From contig NC_064044.1 in assembly GCF_932526225.1 (NCBI RefSeq), forward strand, positions 3,562,092 to 3,626,091: a stretch of 64,000 nt of DNA, read 5' to 3'. The notes below the pieces were generated by a model. The model was not told the origin of the DNA, made no database searches, and was given only the letters and a program-made list of their open reading frames with translations. Below, one piece after another: positions 50,301 to 62,300 of this stretch. The DNA is from Nematostella vectensis (taxonomy: Eukaryota; Cnidaria; Anthozoa; Actiniaria; Edwardsiidae). The position numbers were made by a program, and so were the translations under genes. Position 1 is the first letter of the stretch. Every line of letters starts with the position of its first letter.

Positions 50301-53300
50301 AATAAGAAATTCAGAGGTAGTCTATAGTACTTTCATTGCTTTTCTTTTGAACAACAATAAAGTGGCCAAACCCTATCAAAAAGCTACTCGGCACAGTACC
50401 AGAGGTGAGTAGCAGAGGCATCAACAACATTAAATCAAAATCTGCACTTTTGCACTTACGTGATATTTTCTTAGTAACGGTATAAAATGATAAAAAACAT
50501 GCATCATTTGCCTTCTTCGGCCCTTTTTCTAAATTTGTGGTTAGCAGTATTTGTACCTTGATATAAGATCTGGTCATTTACGAGAAATAATCTGCTAGTA
50601 CGCCAAAGCGTACTAGCAGATTACGGGAGTTTTCTTAATTTTCCCTATCCAGAGTTGTCATTTTTTTTTACCGATACGCTTATTTTAAAAAAGCACGGAT
50701 ATAACCATTCTATGGTCTTGTCCATTTGAACTTTTTCGAGATCAAAAACAGTCTCATTCTGTTTAATCATGGTCCATTTCGACAATCTGCGAATAACTGG
50801 ACGAAACTTGTTGACGAAATGGACGATTACTTGCAGTCTCTTGACCTGGTTGAATATGGACAGTCTTTTCTGTAGCTATATGGTTAATTTCAGTCTCGTA
50901 CCCAGACGCCGCGCGATGCATGACGGTCAGGATGCGGTTTCGGAATTTTTTGTCTTCGCTTCAGGATTCCTGTGGATGTCCGCGCAACAGCAAATAACGA
51001 CTGGGTACGAGTCTGGGTTAATTTGATGATGTGTGGTCACCGCTTGATATCTATATTAAGCATAACGGACTTATCGACCGCTTGAAGGGTTTGTTATAAA
51101 ACCATTGACTCAAAGTGGACATGTTCTACTTTATCAACTTTTATTCAAGAAGATCATAATGTATACATACTATTTATATAAAATTTATCCTTGCTACTCC
51201 AAAAACAGCACCCACAACTACTCTCCGATGCTCTCCGTAAATTTACCATGCTCTCTGATGCTCCCCGTAAATTTACCATGTTCTCCGATGCTCTCCGTAA
51301 AGTTACCATGCTCTCTGTGCTCTTCGTAAAATTACCACGCTCTCTGATGCTATCCGTAAATTTACCGTTCTCTCTGAAGCTCTCCGTAAACTTACCACGC
51401 TCGCTGGTGTTCTCAGTAAATTAACTATTCTCTCTGATGCTCTCCGTAAATTTACCACGCTCTCTGATGCTCTCCGTATACTTACCACGCTCTCTGATGT
51501 TTCTCGTAAATTTACCATGCTCTCTGATGCGTCTCGTAAATTTACCATGCTCTCTGATGCTTCTCGTACCAACAGACCAAGGTAAATTTACAGAGAACAT
51601 CAGAACAAGATAAGTTTATGAGGAGCATTAAATAAATTCACAAGGAGAATCAGAGCAAGGAAACTTAGTGGAAGAATCAGAAGTGTGACTCACTCCAATC
51701 TGCTTATATCGCTGGCGAAAGAACAACGCCGACGCGCTAGCCGGGATAATAGCAGGGAACGACATACGGAAATCAAAAATAAATAAATCTGACACACGAA
51801 AACCTTCTGGCTGATCCGTAAGAGCTGGATAAGTTGCTTTTTTGATGTTAATTTGCGCCAACAGCCGGAGTGCGCGCTACTTTGGCACCCAAAAAGTTAT
51901 GTGATCAAAGTTAGTGCAAGTTGCCTATCATCATTAGCTTCAGTAGTTGGAAAGTGAAAATGCTAGTCACGTGACGGGAGTTGCGTGACAGATGCTTGAG
52001 TCTCTGCCGCTGATCTTCTTGGGTTGGTGCTGGGAATAATACATCTGCGTCTTGTCCTTCATAGCAGCATCTAAAAGAAAAAAAAGGTTTTTATAACCAA
52101 TATAATTAAACTCTTTTTATTGGTAATTATTAACGGGAACTAGGTTTGAGCGTATCCTTTCGACCCCGAATGACTGTGTGTCTTCACATCGTATAAACTT
52201 ATTATGTGAGCTTGAATTGTGACATAAGTACTTTCGATGAAAAAAATGTTGTAGACAGGGGTGATCACTATCTTTTAGGTTATAAAATCCTACCAACCGC
52301 TATCCCTTATGGGGAATTCAAAAATTATTCCACCTCTGTTATCCCCACTAGTGGATCATGATATCCTAATAGAACAACTGGACATGAAAGTTCTCAGAAA
52401 AGAGATGTGCAGTATCAAAGAGAATCAGGAAAAACTGAAAATAATGTTTTTTCGTGCTTTTAAGCACTTATAAGGTTACAAATTGCATGGACCACTCCCA
52501 TCTATCAAGAATTGAAAAAATGGCTGTTGACCACTCAAAGAGTTAAAATTGATTTTGCTGACAATCACTCATCCCTGTTTGTTTTTATGGGAGTCCCCCC
52601 ATGCTATGAAACCACCTTCTAAATAAACAGAAATTAGATTACTGTCGAAAAAACTAATGAAAAAAGTGTCCTCAATTTGATGCAGTCATTTTCATGTACA
52701 CAGGAGATAATTGAGGAATTCTGAACATATATCCATTTTTTTCTAGGAAAACATTTTTTTTACAATCACTATTGTTTTTGTCTATTTTTCAATGCTATAA
52801 TGATACTTTTTTTAATCGATTGGAAAATATGAGGCAGGCCTTTGAAACTTGTTAGTAGATCTCTGCCTTTTGGTCAGTATCTAAATAATATGTTGGAATC
52901 TTTTTGCGATTCAGTACCAGATACCTTCCACTAGTTCATAAATTGATTTTCAATCACGCTTTTGTCGTTGTTTGTGCAGAAAATAAAATACAAACAGTTA
53001 TCAATCTTATAGAGCAGGTCCTTGTTAAACCCAAGTTGCTAAAACGCTTAGATATTAAAAATGGCCTCCTCGTAGTGTTGCGAGTATGCCCCTACCGAAG
53101 TATCAAAAGCATAAAAAAGGCACGATATCGAACTTTTCTGGCACTTTGATACTTATACGATATGTATCACTCATCTAAAATCGGATATAAATCAGATATT
53201 CTTTCACAGGGTTCTAGTATCAGATATTTAGCCGGTATTACAACAAAGCTCACAAATCTAATTTCTGATACTTATACCCTTAGAACTGCCATGTTGAACC

Positions 53301-56300
53301 TAGATAATTGCATCTCATGACTTGATAATATCAGATAATATCACAAGATTTACACACAGAAAGTCCAGCTAATTACTGATATATATCAGATACTATAACT
53401 TTAGAACTGCTGTGTTGAACCGTGATTATTGCATCTCACGACTTGATAATATCAGATAATATCACATATAGACTCGTTCTACAAACGTGACAGTCACAGT
53501 AGATTTTGTAGTCGAATATCCGATAATATGGAGGGGTCCAGCAGAGAGGACGAAGGAGTCTAGGGTTCTTACCTCTATTTCTCGTAAAAAAAAAGACAGA
53601 TATTCTTCGTAAGAGTGCGATATTTCGAACTTAATTTCGAAAACAAATAAAATGGCTAGGTGTTCTTTGCTAAGCCGCGAACGCCTAGGACTAATATAAA
53701 ATTCCCTTTTTTAATTGGCTGGTGGCTAGGAGCCAATGAAAACTCGCCTAAGATATTTTCACGCAAAAAATAAACGTTATTTCGTGCTTTCCTTCGGTAC
53801 AAAATGTTGTTTGGGCGAAACAGTTGATATGTGTAATTTAGCGCGTAATTCAGTAAAGAATCCCGCAAAATTTTGATATTTAGAGAAAAATGTATTGCAA
53901 AATCCCGCGTAATTTAGCGCGTAATGATTGATTTTCCGCGTAATTTAGCAAAGAATCCCGCGTAATTTTGAGTTTTTTTTCCGCGTAATTCCAGAAGCCC
54001 TGTCTAGTAGATTCTAATAAGATAATCTCCGATAATATCACAATATCAAGGGTTCAGCAGAGGGAAGGAGGGTATCTAAATAGACATCTAGCAGATTCTA
54101 ATAAGATGATCTCCGATAATATCACAATATCGAGGGTCCAGAAAGGGAAGGAGGAATCTCTATAGATATCTAGTAGATTCTAATAAGATAATCTCCGATA
54201 ATATCACAATATCGAGGGTCCAGCAAAGAGGACGAATGAATTTCTATAGATATATAGTAGATTCTAATAAGATAATCTCCAATAATATCACAATATCGAG
54301 GGTTCAGCAGAAGGAAAGGGGGTTTCTAAATAGACATCCAGTAGATGGTAATAAGATAATCTCCGATAATATCACATTATCGAGGGTCCAGCAAAGGGAA
54401 GGAGGGTATCTAAATAGACATCTAGCAGATTCTAATAAGATAATCTCCGATAATATCACAATATCGAGGGTCCAGAAAGGGAAGGAGGAATCTCTATAGA
54501 TATCTAGTAGATTCTAATAAGATAATCTCCGATAATATCACAATATCGAGGGTCCAGCAAAGAGGACGAATGAATTTCTATAGATATATAGTAGATTCTA
54601 ATAAGATAATCTCCAATAATATCACAATATCGAGGGTTCAGCAGAAGGAAAGGGGGTTTCTAAATAGACATCCAGTAGATGATAATAAGATAATCTCCGA
54701 TAATATCACATTATCGAGGGTCCAGCAAAGGGAAGGAGGATATCTAAATAGACAGCTTAGTACTGTAGATTATAATAAGATAATCTCCGATAATATCGAG
54801 GGAAGAGGAGAGGGGTCTAACCACTATCTAATAGCATATAATTAGAGGAAAACAATGATAATATCCTAATCTCAATATCAGATATCTGTGATAATGTTCG
54901 ACATCGCGCCTAAAAGCATCTATCGGCCCAGAGATATGGCTAGGAACTCATACTAAATTTGTATAGAGTAGTTATCGAAGAATAATTTAGAAAAATATTA
55001 CGATGACTTACCTTTAGTGCGATACTTCTTGTGCGATGAAACCGTCGATCTGAACCCAACTGAGATGGAGATGATTTTTGAAAAGTTTCGGATCGCAATC
55101 TCCACCAATCAAATGACAGCACAGTGAGCAACCGTGAGCATAAAACCATTATCGGATCGAAATACACCAATCACTGATCAAATGGCGTTTTCTAAATCTT
55201 ACGTCTGCGGAAACACAGGCGAGGCGAAGGAACTAGTTCGACAGACAGTGTGACATGTCCGACAGACTATAGTTCGTTAACATTTGAAATCCAAACAGTC
55301 CAAAGGAAGCAAAACGCAGAATGAAAGGATTCCAACCACATCGTAAAATGACAACGACTGTAATTTTGAATCGATTTATTAAGGTAAGAAAGGGTACTTT
55401 GGAAGAACAAGCAGTCAGAGGTTTTTATGATTCTTCGCCCTCTTCGTTATTTGCTCTCGAAGAATGGTCCTCTCTGTTACTTCAAGCTCTTTAATCTATA
55501 TTTAGCTGTTTAGTAGTAAATTTACGTGGACATATCGGAGCATTTGCGTTAGTGCGTGACAATTAAAGCCGCATTGTCACCAGTTTACTTCCGGTCGATT
55601 ACGTTTCAATCTCCGATGATTTTTAACGGAAAACGCGAAAAATATTTTAAGATATTGAAAGCAGTGTGTATATTGCAAGTTTCTTCGAGGGTGTGATTCA
55701 TAATTTAGAGCGGATGGCATGTTAAATATCTCGGATTCTAATATATTCTTTTGTCTTTTAACGGTTGAGGTTTGCGTCGGATCTCCGGAAGTAAACTGGT
55801 GACAATTTAAGAGCGGAACATCAGCATGGTAAATTTACGGAGAGCATCAGAGAGCATGGTAAATTTACGGAGAGCTTCAGAGAGCAGGTGTGGCCAAATC
55901 GTGTATTCATTAAGTTTATATATAGCATAACCACATGTAATACAAACGGACAAATAAAATGACACTTGTTTTATTTAAAAGAGTTCCGGTTTTGATAGTT
56001 GTCAGGATTTTTAACGATATTTACATTCCCAACCGCCCCAAATAGGCATTTTAATAAACATGGCTATAGACTGTGTGATTTTGGCCATTCATCAAGGAAC
56101 CAGACTCTGGATAAGGTACGCAAAAATGGCTTAGACGAACTGTTCAATAGGATCACGTATCTCGTTATATTTCCCCTCTAGGGCCCAAAGCTCACTTCCA
56201 TATAGTAAAGCTGGTTTCACAAATGAATCAAACAGGCGGATAGTAAGTGAAATATCTGAGCAGAAATTTTCGCCGAGGTTTCTTTTCAGGGAAAAAAGTG

Positions 56301-59300
56301 CTTTCAAAGCAGAATTTTTCAATTCCTGTTTCGCTGTATTGTACCTTCCGTTTGCGCTTAATGTGAGCCCGAGGTATTTGTATACGGTTACTTTTTCTAT
56401 TGATTGTCCTTTCACGGTCAGCCTGTACCGTGAAAGTTTTTTCCCGTTATTACTAAAAATGATCACTTTTGTTTTCTCGGTACTTATTTCTAAATCGTTT
56501 TCTCTACAGAACTGCCCAAAATATCAAGCCTTCTTTGTAGGCCTTTTTCTGACGTAGAAAATAAAACAAGATCATCTGCATATAGGAGACAATTTAGAGG
56601 CTTATCATTGATACGTGTGGCGTCTATTGTAACCTCGTTTTGGGAAAGGGCGAAATCATGGAGAAAGATATTAAAGAGGGTCGGCGACAAAATACACCCC
56701 TGTTTCACGCCGACTGTACATTCGAAGGGTCCTGATATCTCATTATTGTTTTTGACGCGCGCCGTATCTTTGGAATACATGTCTTGTAGCACGGCGAGGA
56801 ACCCGAAAAAGTCCCCAGTCTGTGATTTAAGGTAAAAGTGAAAACCTTTCCTAAACACGAGAGAAGGGTTACCCCACGGTAATTTTCTGGGACATTTTTG
56901 TCGCCCCTTTTATGAATGGGTACCAAATAACCCCTGGCCCAAACTGTAAGGAATTCCCCACTTTCAAGAATTTTGTTAAAAAGTTTAACTAATATAGGCA
57001 GCAGCGCACTGCTTATCGCTTTGATTACTTCATTTAGTATATTGTCGGGTCCGGACGACTTATTATTTTTGAGACCTTTAACTACTTTCTCGATTTCTTG
57101 GGGAGTGAAAGGGAAGTCCAGCGGTCCTGTCTGTTGTTCGTCTACCCTATCAATGCCACTATGGTCACTGACCCCATCATCTTGCTGGGTCGTTTCAACG
57201 CGAATCAATGATTTAAAATAATCGTGGAAAGCTTCCGTGCTTACTGACACGTTGTCCCTTTTTCTATTTTTTCCGCAAATTTCTTTAAGTTTTTTTCCAA
57301 AAGCGTTTTTGGTCGGTTCGTGAGAGATCGGCCAACGTGTTTAGTTGATCGCGCTCAAACGCTCGTTTTTTTTCTACGGATGGTCTTGCGATATATTCTT
57401 TTCTTCTGAAAAAGCAATGAATTTATGGATTTATCATTAGGAAATTTGCAAATGTTTTTCCCAGTCCAACAAGGTTGGCTTTTTCTTGCCGGCATTCTCG
57501 ACCGAACCAATTTTGGTTGGTCTCCCGGTGCATTTTGGGCTTACTCGGGATTGGCTTAATTAACTCGCTCGTGACGTGCATTTGGATATGATCTTATTTA
57601 ATGAATGCACACATTCATTAAATATCGAATGAAACTTTCGATAGGATTGCCGCTAAGCATAGCAACAATGGCGGTAAGAAAAAGCAAACTTAACTTTGAA
57701 ATCTGGGTAATTGTTTATTTTTCTCCTATGCATTCCAGGTCCTACCTTGCGACAGCAACAGCGAATCACCCAGCGGGAGAACTGTCTAACCCCTCGGAGG
57801 ATAAATGGGGGATTGGGGATGAGGTTGAGAGGCGGAGGAAGGCATCCGCTGCCCTTCTGGATCCAACTCATCCAAAGTCGAGTTCTGGAAACTTTCCATT
57901 TGACGTCAGCTTGCTCCTGCGTAACATGAGACATTTGACGTCAGCGTGCTCCTGCGTAATATGAGATATCCATTTCACTATCGCCGGTTCTATTGTCTAA
58001 TTCCAACTTCAGGCAAAGGTAGCACGACAAAATGTAACGCACGATTACGATTATTACGAAAACCATTTCGTTATACACGGTGTCGTGTGTGTTTGTTTTG
58101 TAAGGGGAGTTATCACTTGAGCGGTTGGGGGCGCGGGTTCGGATTAATGTATCTGTCAACAGACACTTATATCGGATCGGCGAATTGTCAGCTGTGTACT
58201 GCAACCCAAACTCCATTGGAAAGAGTTCGGCTGTCATACGAACAGGCCCTGGTGACATAAATGTGAACTTTAGAAGCACACTAGCATACACACATTGGCA
58301 CCAGTCGGGCCAAGACGGGACGCTAGCACAGTCTGGTGACAGACACAATTCAAAATCCAGGAAAGGATGTTATCGGAAACACCCCTTCTGTTGTGCAGTC
58401 ACGTGGCTCTTTACTTGGTTCTTGCGTAAGTGTTTATGTGTAATGGTTGTGTTATAGAATAAAGGCTTTTTTAGGGGAGGGGGGGGGGGGGAAAGGGAGG
58501 ATTAGGACTCTTTGTTTATAGCTGACCACACCCTTCCTCCTCACTACCACTCCCTGGCTCACATACCGCAATGCTTTCAAATGATCGTGTCATCATTGCG
58601 ATTAGCATGTTGACTGCCACAATAACAGCGATGACCTGAAAAAACCCAAACATCACTTCCCCTGTCTCCTTGGTGATGGTGAATTTGGCGTCGTTTGTTC
58701 CAAAGCTGTTAAGTTCTGTTAGACCAAAGACCGACCAGAATAGACTGTTCAGACCGGATCCAACGCTGTAAAGCCAAAAGAAGGAAAATATTTAAAGAAT
58801 GTCCACCAGTCTTCTTGTGACTTCAACAACGCCGCCAACTTGCGCTCGGGACTCCCTAAAGGCCCTGTCACACGTAGACGTTTAGGCTGCGGCTGGTCTC
58901 ACAAAACATTGTGGCTGGTCACACGCGCCCTATCACACGTGAAGTTCTTCCTGCGACTTGAAGCAATCTGTTTTAGAAAGTAGAAGAGCGTTCTACTTTT
59001 CGTGCGACTTTGAGAAATTCAAAACAAGTTGCAAAAAGAGTGTCACACGCAAAAAAATGCGCGTGTGACTTGCAATTATTTTTTTGCGAGACAGGTCGCA
59101 AGAGAAAAAACGTACATATGACAGAGCCTTAAGTGTTTTTCCTACAACAATAGGCCATTGCAGCTATAAACATACGCGCGCACTAACATGGAAAACTTCC
59201 TCAATAACCGTCATGCAGCGCGTGTTTCGTTTGGTGCAAGCTTAAAAAAGCGCGCGGTGCAGTCTTGTAGTTGAGGTAGGTTTCTAAAGTAATGCGCGCG

Positions 59301-62300
59301 CAAGCTTATGACTGGAATGGCCTATTTGAAGTACTCTGTCTATCAGCATGTGGCGTCCCTTCGGTGCCTGCCCTCCCCATCCCACCCCCTGACGAATTTT
59401 GGCTACACCCTTGTCATTAAAGAAATTAAATCAATATTAAATTAAATTTTTAAAAATTGAATTTTTTGACTTAAGACGTGCTGGCTTAGCCATTGTCCTC
59501 TGACGAGAGACAAATACTGAAATGTGAAAACTGTTCGACTTATTTTCCTCTCAGTAAATATACGGGCATAAATATACAGTCAATCTACGTCAAAAAAGGG
59601 GCCAACATCGGACTAATTTCAACACAAGGTTTTTTTAACGGTTTCATGCACAGAAAGTATCCCTCTATAACATACTAAAAGTCTAAAAGAATCGGAGCAA
59701 GCAAACACCTCCAAAAACGGGATCGAATTTCCAAATAAAAGGCTTGTATGAAAAACCACAGGGTTCCCAAATCATGGAAATCACGAAAAAAATACATACT
59801 TTAGAAAAAAGGAATTTATACCACTATAGATTACTAAAGATACATATTTCTACACGATTAGGATAAAAATGAACGTTATTTGAAGTAGTTCAGATATTTT
59901 GGGTGAAATGCACACGGATTTTTTAGGTCCTTGTCAACGCTACTTTGATATTGCAGACATTTCGTTATCATAAGTAATTGTACGTGATAAAAAAAACTGG
60001 TTCTCATACAAATAGTTCTTAGTGGCTCTTAATAATAATGTCATTGATGCAGTATAAAACAAGAAAGTATACACCTATTTTAATTAAGTTTGACTATAAG
60101 AAAATGGAAAATGATGAATGCCAAACACTACTGGTTAGGGAAAACAAGTCTTGTATCTGTTAATGACATTCAGTGAGGCTACATTAGGGAAAACAAGTCT
60201 TGTATCTGTTAATGACATCCAGTGAGGCTACATTAGGGAAAACAAGTCTTGTATCTGTTAATGACATTCAGTGAGGCTACATTAGGGAAAACAAGTCTTG
60301 TATCTGTTAATGACATTCAGTGAGGCTACATTAGGGAAAACAAGTCTTGTATCTGTTAATGACATTCAGTGAGGCTACATTAGGGAAAACAAGTCTTGTA
60401 TCTGTTAATGACATTCAGTGAGGCTACATTAGGGAAAACAAGTCTTGTATCTGTTAATGACATCCAGTGAGGCTACATTAGGGAAAACAAGTCTTGTATC
60501 TGTTAATGACATTCAGTGAGGCTACATTAGGGAAAACAAGTCTTGTATCTGTTAATGACATTCAGTGAGGCTACATTAGGGAAAACAAGTCTTGTATCTG
60601 TTAATGACATTCAGTAAGGCTACATTAGGGAAAACAAGTCTTGTATCTGTTAATGACATTCAGTGAGGCTACATTAGGGAAAACAAGTCTTGTATCTGTT
60701 AATGACATTCAGTGAGGCTACATTAGGGAAAACAAGTCTTGTATCTGTTAATGACATTCAGTGAGGCTACATTAGGGAAAACAAGTCCTGTATCTGTTAA
60801 TGACATTCAGTGAGGCTACATTAGGGAAAACAAGTCTTGTATCTGTTAATGACATTCAGTGAGGCTACATTAGGGAAAACAAGTCTTGTATCTGTTAATA
60901 ACATTCAGTGAGGCTACATTAGGGAAAACAAGTCTTGTATCTGTTAATGACAGTGAGGCTACATTAGGGAAAACAAGTCTTGTATCTGTTAATGACATTC
61001 AGTGAGGCTACATTAGGGATAACAAGTCTTGTATCTGTTAATGACATTCAGTGAGGCTACATTAGGGAAAACAAGTCTTGTATCTGTTAATGACATTCAG
61101 TGAGGCTACATTAGGGAAAACAAGTCTTGTATCTGTTAATGACATTCAGGTTGTAGCGAGGTCCTTGTAATGAATGAACTAATTTTCAATACAAGGAAAC
61201 ATTATTATTGGCCAAACTTTGTTCAATTTTCCCTTCTCTTATCGTCAAACTTTTTTGAAATAGGTGTATGAACACATTACATAACTATTCTCAATGTATC
61301 GGGTTTTTTTTCGTGAAAATAGATTCTCTAATGTTAGAAGTTTTTATGATTTCTTTCAAATTAAGACCCTGTTACAGGTTCTTAAACTCTAGGTTCTAAC
61401 TCGTGGGTGCAGATTAAATCCATGGAATCCGTGACTTCGATTAAAAGGGAATTATTCAAGATGAACCTTTGGCCGCAGGGCGAACCACAGGTTCCCCAAG
61501 CTAATGTTGTGTTTTACGTGTTTCATTCATAGTTACTGTAAATATATGTTGCATTACAATAAAAAAAAAATGGGGACGAAAAATATAATAAAATACCTTC
61601 AAACTTTTCTTACACGTTTGTGGAGTTGTTATTTAAATCCCTGTGAAGTTTCCATCCATTTGGGGCAATATTGAGCGATTGAAGTTCCCCCATACTAGGA
61701 GAAGAGAAAGGTTGCACTCTAATGATGACGATCGGCAAAACGGGCGGTAGAAAATCGCTTCAAGAAAACTGGGAATTCGGGATTTCGCCAAAATACATGC
61801 AAAAAATATTAAACCGATACTTTACACTGCCACAAAGAAATTATGAATCCAGTTGATCAACTCTTTGCGTACCTAAAACGCCATTCTTTACCCGCCTTGC
61901 CGAATCAGGTATGCTTGACGCGAACCCATTGGATGGATATTTCAACAGTCGTAACAAAACAGCCCGTCTACATCCCCCTTCCCGCAAAAGCAACAACCAA
62001 GTACGAATATTCTCTCGTGAACTTCAACACAAGAAAACATGTAGCTTACAAAAAAGATTAAATGCAGTTCTCGACAAATGTAGCTGAATGTTTAGTTCTC
62101 TTCCTCGATATCGATGAAGTTCACGAGAGAATATCCGTAGTTACAGGTGTTTTTCAGTGTAGAGTCTTGCAAAAATGGAGATCTCTATGCAAGAATTTAG
62201 AAATGTCTAAAAGGGTTGAATGTCTACAAGCATGGTGATGGTGACAAAATTTATATATATTTTTTTACAAATGCGTTTAGCAACCTGTGGATTTTGCCAA

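Noticed and set aside
51970-52075. Exon-like minus-strand segment with acceptor TTTTAG and a 34-codon frame ending QHQPKKISGRDSSICHATPVT in pieces
   Set aside because: Its phase does not fit the TRPC exons, and a 34-codon frame is within chance expectation.
60131-61148. CRISPR-like array
   Set aside because: The whole 49-bp unit repeats without unique spacers, in an animal intron.
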